From NCBI GenBank assembly GCA_018223035.1, contig JAAEZD010000023.1, positions 15,844 to 79,843 of the forward strand: a stretch of DNA of 64,000 bases, written 5' to 3'. This DNA is from Heliomarina sp018223035. GTDB taxonomy: Bacteria; Pseudomonadota; Alphaproteobacteria; Rhodobacterales; Rhodobacteraceae. The position numbers and the translations under genes were made by a program. Of the stretch, positions 26,156 to 36,214 are shown piece after piece (position 1 is the stretch's first letter; every line of letters starts with the position of its first letter). The notes under the pieces were generated by a model. That model was not told the origin of the DNA. It was given only the letters and a program-made list of their open reading frames with translations, and searched no databases.

Positions 26156-26237
26156 TGCCCCCCCAGATCGGATAACGGGATCATAATCGAACCAATCGGT
26201 ACGATAAAGCGCTGAATGGGCGACGGCTATCTTCCGC

Positions 26238-28241
26238 TTACAGCATGTCACGCGGAATGTCGCAGACCCAGTTCTCCTCATGCGCGATCCGTTCGCCTTC
26301 TTTCGCGACGAGATGCGCCCGGATCTGGAAGTGGCTCGCCGTCGCCGTGATCTCGGTTTCAGTCCGGCTGGTCATCTGCCAGTCGTCACGCGATAGTTCC
26401 ATGTCCCAGACCACATGTCCCCGGAACGACCGCCAGTCGTCGCCCCTGAACCCATATGTCTCGACCACCCGCGCGTTCGTTACCATGCCGCTGTCGGCAA
26501 TGCGGATACGTCCCTCGTCCTCGGAAATCACCACCTGCGTTTCACCAGCGGAAAGGCTCTCGATCACCTGCCAGTCGAACTTGGGCGGCGACAGGGTCTC
26601 CGCGTCCATCGGCGGCGCCCCCTTGGGCGTTCCCAGATCGCGCGGTTCCGGTTCATCACCCGGCGCCCGCACCGGCAGCATCAACCGGCTGGCCCCGGTA
26701 TCGACCGACAGAGTCACGGGCTCCGGCGCCGGCCATGCAATGGGGAAATAGCTGGTCGAGATCGACAGCCGCAGCCGATGCCCCGCCCGGAAAGTCTGTG
26801 CCACATGCTTGAAGGGTACAGTCGCGGTGTAGACCTCGCCCGGAACCAGCTCTTCCGGCGTTTCGTGGCTGTCGCGATGGGTGAGGTTCAGCAAGCCATA
26901 GCTGACCCGCGTCGCCGCCCCATCCGGGGCGACATCCACCAGCCGTGCCGCCACCTGCGCAACCGGGCGATCCACGGTAAAGGTCAGCTCAAGCGCCGCA
27001 TCCCCAGCAATTTCCAATGCCTCGGCCAGCGGCGCGGTGTCAAACACCAGCGATCCCGCATCGTCGCGCCGCTGATCCACCGGCTGATCGCCCGGTTTGG
27101 CATAAGAACACCATTTGCCACCGGCAAGCCCGGTCTCCAGCGGCGAGCGGATCGACAGCATCCCGCGGCCCTCACCGCCCAGAACCCCATCGGCGCCCAG
27201 CGCGTAAGCGGTGCGCGTCACATTCGGAGAGGGCCAAGACGGTTCCTCCACCCAGCGCCCGTCGCGATGGGCGTAGTAACCCGCCGGTGCCGCGTGATCC
27301 TGCATGTAGAGCCGCAGCTGCGGTTCCTCCATGATCCCGGTCTCGCGTCCTTTGAGCCACTGGTCCCACCAGCGCAGCTCCTCCGCCGCCCAGTCAATCG
27401 CAGGGCCGGGCACCCCGATATGCGGATATTTATGCGACCAAGGCCCGACCAGCCCTTTCTTTGGCCCCTGCAACGTCTCCATCAGCCGGAAGACGGTGCG
27501 GCAATAGCCATCCGCCCAGCCGCTGACCGCATAAACCGGCACCTTGATGCGCGAGATATCCTCGCAGACCGAGCCGTGTTTCCAGAATTCATCGCGTCGC
27601 TGATGCTCAAGCCAATTCTTCAGCCACAGCCCCGAGCCTTTCAGCCGCTCCATCCACATGTCGCGCCACTTGTCGCCCACCAGATCCGGGTCCGGGGGCA
27701 GCGTGTTGATCGCGAACATGTTCGACGCCCACGAGATCTGATCGACCACCATGGTCCCGCCCATGTAATGGACGTCATCCGCATAGCGGTCGTCGGTCGA
27801 GGCAACCGAAACGACTGCCTTGAGCGCGGGCGGCTGCAGCGCCGCCACCTGCAACGCGTTGAAACCACCCCATGAAATGCCGACCATCCCGACATTACCG
27901 TCGCACCAGTCCTGCGCCGCCAGCCAAGCGATGATATCGCAACCGTCCTGCAATTCCTGCGCGGTATATTCATCGACCATGAGCCCTTCGGACTCACCGG
28001 TGCCGCGTATGTCGACCCGCACATAGGCATAGCCCCGCGCCGCGATGTACGGCGCACGTACCGCATCGCGATAGAGCGTCCCGTCGCCCTTGCGATAAGG
28101 CAGGTATTCAAGGATCGCGGGCATCGGCGTGCCATCCGCCGGCCGCCAGATCCGCGCCGCCAGAACACAGCCGTCCGGGAGGGTGATCTCTACGTGACGG
28201 CTTTCGCTCACCTCATGCAGATTGGGCAGGTCTCGGTCCAT
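26238..28241 (-). CDS. CocE/NonD family hydrolase
   Basis: With ATG 28241 (MDRDLPNLH, GGAAGG upstream) the protein has 667 residues. It begins with an alpha/beta-hydrolase X-Pro dipeptidyl-peptidase-like domain. The nucleophile serine is in VGMVGISWGGFNAL (GxSWGG), preceded by a YVRVDIRGTGES oxyanion-type segment; the C-terminal half is a jelly-roll domain as in cocaine esterase. Family members cleave esters or acyl-amides. Substrate unknown. It precedes the TetR gene on the same strand. Confidence 0.9.
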   Translation of the reverse strand: MDRDLPNLHEVSESRHVEITLPDGCVLAARIWRPADGTPMPAILEYLPYRKGDGTLYRDAVRAPYIAARGYAYVRVDIRGTGESEGLMVDEYTAQELQDGCDIIAWLAAQDWCDGNVGMVGISWGGFNALQVAALQPPALKAVVSVASTDDRYADDVHYMGGTMVVDQISWASNMFAINTLPPDPDLVGDKWRDMWMERLKGSGLWLKNWLEHQRRDEFWKHGSVCEDISRIKVPVYAVSGWADGYCRTVFRLMETLQGPKKGLVGPWSHKYPHIGVPGPAIDWAAEELRWWDQWLKGRETGIMEEPQLRLYMQDHAAPAGYYAHRDGRWVEEPSWPSPNVTRTAYALGADGVLGGEGRGMLSIRSPLETGLAGGKWCSYAKPGDQPVDQRRDDAGSLVFDTAPLAEALEIAGDAALELTFTVDRPVAQVAARLVDVAPDGAATRVSYGLLNLTHRDSHETPEELVPGEVYTATVPFKHVAQTFRAGHRLRLSISTSYFPIAWPAPEPVTLSVDTGASRLMLPVRAPGDEPEPRDLGTPKGAPPMDAETLSPPKFDWQVIESLSAGETQVVISEDEGRIRIADSGMVTNARVVETYGFRGDDWRSFRGHVVWDMELSRDDWQMTSRTETEITATASHFQIRAHLVAKEGERIAHEENWVCDIPRDML

Positions 28242-28311
28242 GTAACGGCATCCTTCCGGGAATTTGCCGCTGAATGACACAGGCCCCGCGAGGGCGCAAC
28301 GTGGCCCGGAT

Positions 28312-29004
28312 CTAGCCCAGATACTGCCGCAGCGCCTCGGGCGGATTGGCCAGCAGGTCGTCCGTCGCAACCGGCGCATCGGCGCGGCCCTCGGTGACCA
28401 GTATGATCCGATCCGCGATCCGGCGCGCGTCGTCGGGATCGTGGCTGACCATCAGCAGCGTCTTGCCCGTCTCATCCGCCAGCATCCGCACCAGATCAAG
28501 CATCTCGCGCCGCAGCGCCGGACCCAGCGCCGCAAAGGGTTCGTCGAGCAACAGCAGCGGCCTGTCCTGCACCAGCACACGCGCCAGCGCCGCGCGGCTT
28601 TGCTGGCCGCCCGACAGGGCCGCCGGTCGACGCTCCTCCATCCCTTGCAAACCGACGCGTCCCAGCGCGTCGCGCACCTGCTCCTTCTCGGCCGCCGACA
28701 ACCGCAAATCCGGCCGCAGACCCAGACCGACATTCTCCGCCACACTCAGATGCGGAAACAGGTTGCCGTGCTGAAACAGCATCGCCACCGGGCGCTCTCC
28801 GGGAATGGCCCTCGTGATGTCCTGCTCCTGCCACATCATCCGGCCCCGGATCACCGGATAAAACCCTGCAATCGCCCCGATTAGGGTCGATTTGCCCGCG
28901 CCAGACGGCCCGATCACGGCGATCTTTTCGCCGGGCTCGACTGCCCAATCGGCATCCATCTCGAACCCGCCATTGTCGATGCGCACCTGTTCAAGCTGCA
29001 ACAT
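28312..29004 (-). CDS. thiQ: Thiamine ABC transporter ATP-binding protein ThiQ
   Basis: A 230-residue ATPase of the ThiBPQ thiamine/TPP importer at the inner membrane. Walker A is GPSGAGKST (32-40), the ABC signature LSGGQ (130-134) and Walker B LLLLDEP (150-156). It is short, as ThiQ proteins are. Its start overlaps the end of thiP by 14 bp. It belongs to the thiB-thiP-thiQ operon controlled by the TPP riboswitch. Confidence 0.93.
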   Translation of the reverse strand: MLQLEQVRIDNGGFEMDADWAVEPGEKIAVIGPSGAGKSTLIGAIAGFYPVIRGRMMWQEQDITRAIPGERPVAMLFQHGNLFPHLSVAENVGLGLRPDLRLSAAEKEQVRDALGRVGLQGMEERRPAALSGGQQSRAALARVLVQDRPLLLLDEPFAALGPALRREMLDLVRMLADETGKTLLMVSHDPDDARRIADRIILVTEGRADAPVATDDLLANPPEALRQYLG

Positions 29005-30556
29005 GCCAGCGCCCTCCGCGATCCAGTACCCAGAACAACCCCACCGACAGCGCCAGCAGCAACAGCCCCGCGCCCGAGGCCGCCTGCATCTGGTAGGCCC
29101 CCATCAGCCGGTAAATCTGCAGGGGCAGCGTCGCAACATCGGTTTCGGCGAAAAGTGCAATAACCCCAAGATCACCCATCGACAGCGCGGCGACCAGCCC
29201 GGCGGCAAAGCCGATCTGCGGCCGCATCCGGGGCAGGATCACCAGTCGCAGAAAGGTCAGCCCTCGCATGTTCAGGCTCAGCGCCAGCCGCCCCTGCACC
29301 GACAGTACCTCACGCGCGGCGGGCACAAGGATTCGCAGCGCAAAAGGAAGCCCCATCACCGCGTTTACCCCCGCCGTCACCGGCAGGGCCAGCGCAAACG
29401 GGTCGGCAATCGGGTTCACGATCAGGAAAAGCCCGGTACCTATCACGAGTGGCGACACCGCAAGGCCCAACAGACCGGCAAGTTCAACCGACCCACGCCC
29501 TGCCGCAATCGCCAGCGCCATCGGCACCGCGACCAGCAGCATCACGGCAGTACTGCCCAGCGCAACGCCAAGCGACACCAGCGCCGCGCGACCAACGCTT
29601 GCGGGCAGGCGCAGCAACCCCGGCACGCCCTCCGCCACGATGGCGAGCATCGGCAGCAGCAGGAACAGCCCCGCCGCCACGATCAAAGTGCTATCGAGTA
29701 TCCGCGCCCCGCGCCCCGACGCGTCCCAGCGCTGCACGGGCCGATCCAGCCCCGCGCCCAACCCGTCGCCCGAGGCGACACGCAGCGCGATAAGTGCTGC
29801 GCCAAGGGTCAGCGCGATCTGCACCACCGACAGCAACGCCGCGCGGCCAAGATCGAAATCGAAGGTAAACGCCTGATAGATCGCCAGTTCGATCGTGGTG
29901 GCACGCGGACCGCCGCCCAAGGTCAGCGCCACCGCGAAACTGGTCAGGCAGATCGCAAAGATCACCGCCAGCGCACCGGGCACAACCCGCGCCAGCATCG
30001 GCCGTTCGATCAGCCGCCAGATCACCCGCGACCCGGCACCAAGCTGTGCGGCAAGCCGGAAATGCTCGGCGGGAATATCCTGCCAGCCCTGAAGGATCAA
30101 CCGCGTCGCCAGCGGCAGGTTAAAGAACACATGGGCAAGCACGACCCCGTGCAACCCATACACCTGCACCGGCGGCAGGCCCATCAGTCCAAGCCCGTGA
30201 CTGATCCAGCCATTGCGTCCGAACACGGCAAGCAAGCCCAGAACCGCGACAATCACCGGCAGGATAAACGGTGCGCCCAGTAGTGTGATCAGAATTGAAC
30301 GTCCGGCGAACCGCCGCCGCGCGAGCGCCCGCGCCACCGGCACGGCCAGCGCCACGCTGATCACCGCCGAAAGCACCGCTTGCCAGACGGTGAACCGGAT
30401 CGCCGCCCAATCGGCGCGCACCAGCCCCGCGCCGGCCTCGGCCCGCAGGAAAACGGCCAGCAACGGACCAAGGATCAGCACGGCGACCAATGCCGCCGCG
30501 CCCAGCCCGGGCCTGCCGCTGACCGGAGAGATTACTGGCTGAGCGCGGTCAGCCAT
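28991..30556 (-). CDS. thiP: Thiamine ABC transporter permease ThiP
   Basis: A 521-residue fused double permease with about 12 hydrophobic helices in two homologous halves. Each half carries an EAA-like loop for the ATPase (around QGWQDIPAEHFRLAAQLGAG and LVPAAREVLSVQGRLALSL). It moves thiamine delivered by ThiB across the inner membrane. It overlaps the thiB 3' end by 25 bp and thiQ by 14 bp, so translation is coupled. Confidence 0.93.
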   Translation of the reverse strand: MADRAQPVISPVSGRPGLGAAALVAVLILGPLLAVFLRAEAGAGLVRADWAAIRFTVWQAVLSAVISVALAVPVARALARRRFAGRSILITLLGAPFILPVIVAVLGLLAVFGRNGWISHGLGLMGLPPVQVYGLHGVVLAHVFFNLPLATRLILQGWQDIPAEHFRLAAQLGAGSRVIWRLIERPMLARVVPGALAVIFAICLTSFAVALTLGGGPRATTIELAIYQAFTFDFDLGRAALLSVVQIALTLGAALIALRVASGDGLGAGLDRPVQRWDASGRGARILDSTLIVAAGLFLLLPMLAIVAEGVPGLLRLPASVGRAALVSLGVALGSTAVMLLVAVPMALAIAAGRGSVELAGLLGLAVSPLVIGTGLFLIVNPIADPFALALPVTAGVNAVMGLPFALRILVPAAREVLSVQGRLALSLNMRGLTFLRLVILPRMRPQIGFAAGLVAALSMGDLGVIALFAETDVATLPLQIYRLMGAYQMQAASGAGLLLLALSVGLFWVLDRGGRWHVAA

Positions 30557-31509
30557 TCATTCAGCGCCTCGTCCCTTGCGGCCTGCACCTCTGCCGGGGG
30601 CAGCAGCAGGGATTTGCGCGGCTCGACCAAACCTTCGAACCCTTCGGGCAAACCGTCGCCCGGTATCACCGACGGGTACATCCAGTTGGTCGTCGGGATC
30701 ACCGACTGGAACGCATCCGTCACCATGAATTGCAGGAACTGTTCGGCCAGTTCAGGCTGATCGCTGGCCGCCAGCTTTGCGGCTACCTCGACCTGCATGT
30801 AATGGCCTTCATCAAAGGCGGCGGCTTCCTTGGTGTCGTCGTCTTCGGCAATGATGTGATAGGCGGGCGAAGTTGTATAGCTCAGCACCATGTCGGCCTC
30901 GCCGTCCAGAAACAGCCCATAGGCCTCCGACCAGCCCTTGGTCACGGTCACGATATTATCCGCCAGATCGGCCCAGACCTGCGCGGCGTCCTCACCATAG
31001 GCCGCCTTGACCCACATCAGCAGGCCCAGCCCCGGCGTCGAGGACCGCGGATCCTGAATCAGGATCTTCATGTCGCTCTTCGCAAGTTCAAGGAAATCCT
31101 GCGGCGGGGTGACGCCCTTGTTGTGAATAAAGGCGAAATAGCCCCAGTCAAAAGGCACGAATGTATCGCTTTCCCATGCGACCGGCAGGTCATATTCGAC
31201 ATCCACCTCGCTTGGAGCGAACAGGCCCGAGTCCTCGGCCGAGGCCATCAGGTTCGTATCCAGCCCCAGCACCACGTCCGCGTCGCTACGCGCACCTTCG
31301 AGCTTGAGCCGCGCCAGCAGCGAAGCGCCATCGCCCGCGCTGACGAATTTCAGATCACAGCCGCATTCGGCCTCGAACGCTTTTTCGATCTGCGGACCAG
31401 GACCCCATTCCGAGACGAAACTGTCATAGGTGTAAACGGTCAGTTCCGGTGTCTGGGCGGCAAGGCCCGTGGCACAGAATACGCCCGCTGCAAATGTAAG
31501 ATACTTCAT
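30532..31509 (-). CDS. thiB: Thiamine ABC transporter substrate-binding protein ThiB
   Basis: From ATG 31509 (GGGAGG four bases upstream) the product has 325 residues. The signal peptide is MKYLTFAAGVFCATGLAAQ. The mature protein starts TPELTVYTYDSFVSEWGPG, the characteristic ThiB opening, with DADVVLGLDTNL and FDWGYFAFIHNK further on. It captures thiamine or TPP in the periplasm for ThiPQ. A TPP riboswitch precedes it. Confidence 0.95.
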   Translation of the reverse strand: MKYLTFAAGVFCATGLAAQTPELTVYTYDSFVSEWGPGPQIEKAFEAECGCDLKFVSAGDGASLLARLKLEGARSDADVVLGLDTNLMASAEDSGLFAPSEVDVEYDLPVAWESDTFVPFDWGYFAFIHNKGVTPPQDFLELAKSDMKILIQDPRSSTPGLGLLMWVKAAYGEDAAQVWADLADNIVTVTKGWSEAYGLFLDGEADMVLSYTTSPAYHIIAEDDDTKEAAAFDEGHYMQVEVAAKLAASDQPELAEQFLQFMVTDAFQSVIPTTNWMYPSVIPGDGLPEGFEGLVEPRKSLLLPPAEVQAARDEALNEWLTALSQ

Positions 31510-31557
31510 GGCATCCTCCCTTTTGCGGCGACAGGGCAAGGGGTGGCGCGATGTCCA

Positions 31558-31638
31558 TACCTTCCCTCCGCCAGTGCTAACTGGTTCAGGTTCAACGGGT
31601 CTGCTTGCGCATCTCAGCCACTTGGCCCCCCGAGGTAG
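31558..31638 (-). promoter_or_regulatory. TPP riboswitch (THI element)
   Basis: On the minus strand the segment contains all conserved blocks in order: CTCGGGGGGCC, GGCTGAGATG, GCAGACCCGTTGAACCTG, AACCAGTTAGCACTGGCG and GAGGGAAG. The element ends about 50 bp before the thiB start. When TPP binds, thiBPQ expression should fall. Confidence 0.96.
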
Positions 31639-31710
31639 GCCGCACCCTATGCCCTGCGGCCAACAGGTACAAGGGGGGCGCGATCAGGCGAAACGCTGCA
31701 CGCGCGATGC

Positions 31711-31754
31711 ACAGGGGGTGTACAGGTTGTGTACAGGGATCACCGCCGTTTTCT
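31711..31754. repeat. TGTAC-rich intergenic repeat, copy 2
   Basis: It begins ACAGGGGGTGTACAGG and ends CGTTTTCT, matching the block at 11105-11149 over nearly its full length. It lies 7 bp past the rppH stop and before the TPP riboswitch. Confidence 0.65.
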
Positions 31755-31760
31755 GTGTGC

Positions 31761-32249
31761 TTATCCGTCAAGCAGCGGCGCGAATTCCCTGACCACGCGC
31801 TCATAAACCTCGCGTTTGAACGGCACGATATTGGGCACAAGATCCGCCACCGGCAGCCAGCGCCATTCCGAGAATTCGGGATGTTCGGTGGCAATATCGA
31901 TCTGCGCATCTTCGCCGGTGAACCGCATCAGGAACCATTTCTGCTCCTGCCCCCGATACCGGCCCTTCCAGATGTTCGGCACCAGATCATGCGGCAGGTC
32001 ATAGGGCAGCCACAGCTCGCTTTCGCCGATGATCTCGACAAGGTCCGATGTCACCCCAGTCTCTTCCCAGAGCTCGCGCAGCGCCGCATCGCGGGCCTCT
32101 TCGCCCTTGTCGACCCCGCCCTGCGGCATTTGCCAGGCGTCCTGATCGCGGTCCCGGCGCTGGCCGACGAAAACCTCGCCCAACTCGTTGACCAGCATTA
32201 CCCCGACGCAGGGCCGGTAAGGCAGTTTTGCAATCTCTTCCGGGGTCAT
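31761..32249 (-). CDS. rppH: RNA pyrophosphohydrolase RppH
   Basis: A 162-residue Nudix enzyme. The Nudix box is residues 44-66 (GGVDKGEEARDAALRELWEE and onward), preceded by the AWQMPQGGVDKGE signature specific for the RppH/ApaH-type group. It removes pyrophosphate from the 5' end of mRNA, starting decay, or hydrolyses diadenosine polyphosphates. The protein lies in the cytoplasm. It ends just before the TGTAC repeat. Confidence 0.94.
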   Translation of the reverse strand: MTPEEIAKLPYRPCVGVMLVNELGEVFVGQRRDRDQDAWQMPQGGVDKGEEARDAALRELWEETGVTSDLVEIIGESELWLPYDLPHDLVPNIWKGRYRGQEQKWFLMRFTGEDAQIDIATEHPEFSEWRWLPVADLVPNIVPFKREVYERVVREFAPLLDG

Positions 32250-32339
32250 GGTCGGCCTCTTCCGCTGCGGTCTGATCTGACGCGTTACTCTGCGCCCCAG
32301 ACCTGCCGCAAGCCCTGTCCCATTGCAAGCTTCAGCGGC

Positions 32340-33275
32340 TTACCGCCACGGCCCGTTACCATTGCCACGGCCCCGGCGTTGTCCGGACGAAGGAATGGAG
32401 GACCGCGATGCCACCGATTCAGGCACGCTTTGATGACCATAACCTTGTGCCGCCATTGCCTTCAGCGCCGCCACGCGGTTCTCAGTCGCGGGGTGAGTCG
32501 AAAACAGCTTGTCCCGTCCGCCGCCATGCAGCGGATTGATGATGAACATATGCGCCGTGGCGGGGTTGTTCTCGGCGGCGACATTGTCGATGCGCGAGGC
32601 TCCCTGCTGGATACGCTCCAGCGCCGAGGCCAGCCAGAGCGGCTGACCGCAGATCTGCGCCCCCGCCTTGTCGGCGGCATATTCCCGGGTGCGGCTGATC
32701 GCCATCTGCACCAAAGCCGCCGCCAGCGGCGCGAGGAACATCATCAAGAGCGTGCCGACAATCCCCATCCGTTCTCGGCTGCCGCCGAAGAACAGCGCGA
32801 AATTCGCGAGCATGGAAATCGCGCCGGCAAAGGTGGCCGTCACAGTCATGATCGCCGTGTCATGGTTGCGAATATGGGCCAGCTCATGCGCGATGACGCC
32901 GGCCAGCTCTTCGCGCGACAGGCTTTGCATCAGCCCCGAGGTCACCGCCACGGCGGCGTTCTGCGGATTGCGCCCGGTGGCAAAGGCATTCGGCTGCGGC
33001 GTGTCGATGAGGTAGACAGCAGGCATCGGCAGCCCTGCATTCTCAGCCAGCCGCGCCACAAGATCGTTAAGACCAAGCCTGTCGCCCGACGCGACGGGCT
33101 TGGCGTTATGCATCCGCAAGACCATCTTGTCGGAATTCCACCAGGTAAAGACATTCATGAGAGCCGCCACGACCAGCGCGATCAGCGCGCCGCCGGTACC
33201 GCCCAGCAAATAGCCCAGCCCCATGAAAAGCGCCGTCAGCGCCGCCATCAGCATGGCCGTCTTGACATATCCCAT
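32340..33275 (-). CDS. htpX: Zinc metalloprotease HtpX
   Basis: From ATG 33275 (TGGAG upstream) the product has 311 residues: two N-terminal membrane helices (about 4-24 and 29-45) and the M48 zinc motif HELAH at 130-134 (VIAHELAHIRNHDT), with another helix pair after it. A Ser/Arg/Gly-rich C-terminal tail follows HPATENRVAALKAMA. It degrades misfolded membrane proteins at the inner membrane under envelope stress. An earlier ATG would add a basic leader and is less likely. Confidence 0.95.
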   Translation of the reverse strand: MGYVKTAMLMAALTALFMGLGYLLGGTGGALIALVVAALMNVFTWWNSDKMVLRMHNAKPVASGDRLGLNDLVARLAENAGLPMPAVYLIDTPQPNAFATGRNPQNAAVAVTSGLMQSLSREELAGVIAHELAHIRNHDTAIMTVTATFAGAISMLANFALFFGGSRERMGIVGTLLMMFLAPLAAALVQMAISRTREYAADKAGAQICGQPLWLASALERIQQGASRIDNVAAENNPATAHMFIINPLHGGGRDKLFSTHPATENRVAALKAMAAQGYGHQSVPESVASRSSIPSSGQRRGRGNGNGPWR

Positions 33276-33476
33276 CGTTCGATCTCCAGACTTCGTCCCC
33301 GCAAGGGACAGGAAAAATATAGGAACGGCCCGTGTCAGCACAATATCGGCAGGCATGTCCCTGCCGTTAATGGGCGCCGTTTTCCTAGAATACCGGAAAG
33401 AAACCCTTTTGTTCCCCGCCTATTCGCGGCAGCCTGACTGGAACGACGCCAGATTTTCCAGCCACGGGGGCCGCAT

Positions 33477-34124
33477 TTGGACATTCTTTCGGGGGTCAAC
33501 TGGACCTCTTTCATGATTGCGATGTTCGTCATCGAACTCACGCCGGGGCCGAACATGGGCTGGCTTGCTGCGCTCTCGGCGCAAACCGGCAGACGGGCGG
33601 GCATGATCGCCGTGCTTGGCATCACCATCGGCTTGTCTGTGCAGGTCGTCGCCGCCGCCACGGGGCTCAGCGCCATAGCGGCCGCGTCGGACTGGCTCTA
33701 TCACCTGCTGCGATGGGCCGGGGTGGGCTATATGGTCTACCTCGCCTGGTGCGCCTGGGCTGAAAGCGCCGAAGGCGTGCCGCCGATCCGCGACGAAAAC
33801 GCCTTTCGCCGGGGCCTGATCTCCAACCTGCTGAACCCCAAGGCGCTGGTGTTTTACATGGTAGTGATCGGACAGTTCACCTCGCCGCAGGCCGGGCCGA
33901 TCTGGCTGCAAACGCTGCTGCTGGGCGGGTTACACGTACTGACCGCGCTGATCGTGCATTCGGCCATCGTCCTGCTTGGCGCGATGATCGGCACGCGCCT
34001 TGCGTCATGGCAAAGCTCGGTTCCGGTGCGGCTGGCCTTCGCCCTGTCATTGCTCGCCATCGCCATCTGGATCGCGATTTCCACCGGTACGATACCAAAC
34101 GACATCGTCGATGACGCAGCGTAG
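33477..34124 (+). CDS. LysE/RhtB family amino-acid exporter
   Basis: A 215-residue, six-helix membrane protein. The start is a TTG (33477, with GGGGG upstream), because it places the family motif ELTPGPNMGWLAALSAQTGR at the usual distance (about 18 residues) from the N-terminus; the next ATG is 12 codons inside. The second half contains NLLNPKALVFYMVVIGQF, as in LysE/RhtB exporters. It probably exports an amino acid or related metabolite. It lies 62 bp before fadH on the same strand. Confidence 0.9.
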   Translation: MDILSGVNWTSFMIAMFVIELTPGPNMGWLAALSAQTGRRAGMIAVLGITIGLSVQVVAAATGLSAIAAASDWLYHLLRWAGVGYMVYLAWCAWAESAEGVPPIRDENAFRRGLISNLLNPKALVFYMVVIGQFTSPQAGPIWLQTLLLGGLHVLTALIVHSAIVLLGAMIGTRLASWQSSVPVRLAFALSLLAIAIWIAISTGTIPNDIVDDAA

Positions 34125-34186
34125 CAGGTGACAAACCCGGCCGAGACGGCAATCTTCGCAACGGACATGCAGACAGGGAGCACGCA

Positions 34187-36214
34187 ATGGCCACCTATCC
34201 GAACCTACTGAAACCGCTCGACCTTGGGTTCACGACGCTCAAGAACCGGGTGCTGATGGGCTCCATGCATACGGGGCTTGAGGAAACCGGCGACTGGAAC
34301 CGCGTGGCCGAGTTCTATGCCGAGCGCGCCCGTGGCGACGTGGCACTGATGGTGACTGGCGGCATTGGCCCAAATCCCGAAGGCTCGGTGGCGCCGGGCG
34401 CCGCGATGATGGTCAGCGAGACGGATATCGAAAACCACAGCATCGTCACCGACCGCGTGCATCAAGCAGGCGGCAAGATCGCGATGCAGATCCTCCACGC
34501 CGGGCGCTATGCCTTTGGCCCCAAATGCGTCGCCCCCAGCGCTGTGAAATCCCCGATCTCGCCCTTTCCCCCGAACGAGCTGGACGAGGACGGGATCGAA
34601 AAGCAGATCGCCGATATTGTCGAGGCCGCCCGCAAGGCCAAACTGGCCGGGTACGACGGGGTCGAGATCATGGGCAGCGAGGGCTATTTCCTCAACCAGT
34701 TCCTCGTCACACATACCAACAAACGCACCGACCGCTGGGGCGGGCCCTACGAAAACCGGATGCGCCTGCCAATTGAGGTCGTGCGCCGCACCCGCGAGGC
34801 GACAGGCACCGATTTCATCATCATCTACCGGCTTTCCATGATCGACCTCGTCCCCGACGGATCGACCTTTGACGAGGTCGTGCAACTGGCGCAGGAAATC
34901 GAAAAAGCCGGGGCAACCATCATCAACACCGGTATCGGCTGGCACGAGGCACGCATCCCCACCATTGCCACCAGTGTGCCCCGCGCGGCCTTTGCATGGG
35001 TCACCAAGAAACTGATGGGCAAGGTCAGCATCCCGGTCATCACCTCGAACCGGATCAACACGCCCGAAGTTGCCGAAGAAGTGCTCTCCACCGGCTGCGC
35101 CGACATGGTCTCCCTTGCCCGCCCGATGCTGGCGGACGCCTATTTCGTGGCCAAGGCGGCGCGGGGCGAAGCCAGCCATATCGCCCCCTGCATCGCCTGC
35201 AACCAGGCCTGCCTCGATCATACATTTGGCGGCAAGCTGACATCGTGCCTTGTGAACCCGCGCGCATGTCATGAAACCGAACTGCCGATCGAACCGGCAA
35301 CCGAGATCAAGACGCTTGCCGTCGTGGGCAGCGGCCCGGCGGGCCTGTCGACCGCGATAACCGCCGCCGAACGGGGCCACAAGGTCACGCTGTTCGACCA
35401 GTCGGACGAGATCGGCGGCCAACTCAACATGGCCAAACAGATCCCAGGCAAGGAGGAATTCTGGGGCCTCGTCGACTGGTACCGCGCGATGGTCACCGAC
35501 CTCGGGATCGAGGTGAAGCTGAACACCACCGCCACGCCCGACATGCTGGGCGATTTCGACGAGGTGGTGATCGCCACCGGCGTGCTGCCCCGCGATCCGG
35601 AAATTCCCGGTCAGGACGGGCCGAACGTCGTGAACTACATCGACGTGCTGCGCGGCAAGGCCAAGGTCGGCCACAAGGTCGCGGTGATCGGCGCGGGCGG
35701 CATCGGTTTCGACGTGTCCGAATTCCTCGCCCATGAAGGCACCAGCCCAACCATGGACCTGCCGCTGTGGATGAAGGAATGGGGCGTCACCGACCCGGCC
35801 GAGCATCGCAGCGGGCTTGCCCCCGAAGGCCCTCAGCCCGAGGAACCGGCGCGCGAAATCACCCTGCTGCAACGCAAGAAGACCAAGCACGGCAAGGGAC
35901 TTGGCAAGACAACCGGCTGGATTCACCGCGCCGCGCTAAAAATGAAGGACGTGAATTTCGTCGGCGGCGTGAACTATGAAAAGATCGACGCGAGCGGGCT
36001 ACACGTCAGCTTTGGCGAGGCGCGCGAAAACCCGACCGTGATCGAGGTCGATACTATCGTGCTCTGCTCTGGTCAGGTCTCCGAGCGCAGCCTTGCCGAC
36101 GCGCTGGAATCGCAGGGCACCAAAGTGCATGTGATCGGCGGCGCCGATGTGGCCGCCGAACTTGACGCGAAACGCGCCATCAATCAGGGCACACGGCTCG
36201 CCGCCGCGCTATAG
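34187..36214 (+). CDS. fadH: NADPH-dependent 2,4-dienoyl-CoA reductase
   Basis: A 675-residue flavoprotein with an N-terminal TIM-barrel of the Old Yellow Enzyme type, a 4Fe-4S cluster and a C-terminal FAD/NADPH domain. The cluster and region signature is CIACNQACLDHTFGGKLTS with later CLVNPRACHE; VVGSGPAGLSTAITAAERGH is the FAD site and AVIGAGGIGFDVSEFLAHEG the NADPH site. It reduces 2,4-dienoyl-CoA in beta-oxidation of polyunsaturated fatty acids. Its TAG (36212-36214) is back to back with the reverse-strand stop in CTATAG. Confidence 0.94.
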   Translation: MATYPNLLKPLDLGFTTLKNRVLMGSMHTGLEETGDWNRVAEFYAERARGDVALMVTGGIGPNPEGSVAPGAAMMVSETDIENHSIVTDRVHQAGGKIAMQILHAGRYAFGPKCVAPSAVKSPISPFPPNELDEDGIEKQIADIVEAARKAKLAGYDGVEIMGSEGYFLNQFLVTHTNKRTDRWGGPYENRMRLPIEVVRRTREATGTDFIIIYRLSMIDLVPDGSTFDEVVQLAQEIEKAGATIINTGIGWHEARIPTIATSVPRAAFAWVTKKLMGKVSIPVITSNRINTPEVAEEVLSTGCADMVSLARPMLADAYFVAKAARGEASHIAPCIACNQACLDHTFGGKLTSCLVNPRACHETELPIEPATEIKTLAVVGSGPAGLSTAITAAERGHKVTLFDQSDEIGGQLNMAKQIPGKEEFWGLVDWYRAMVTDLGIEVKLNTTATPDMLGDFDEVVIATGVLPRDPEIPGQDGPNVVNYIDVLRGKAKVGHKVAVIGAGGIGFDVSEFLAHEGTSPTMDLPLWMKEWGVTDPAEHRSGLAPEGPQPEEPAREITLLQRKKTKHGKGLGKTTGWIHRAALKMKDVNFVGGVNYEKIDASGLHVSFGEARENPTVIEVDTIVLCSGQVSERSLADALESQGTKVHVIGGADVAAELDAKRAINQGTRLAAAL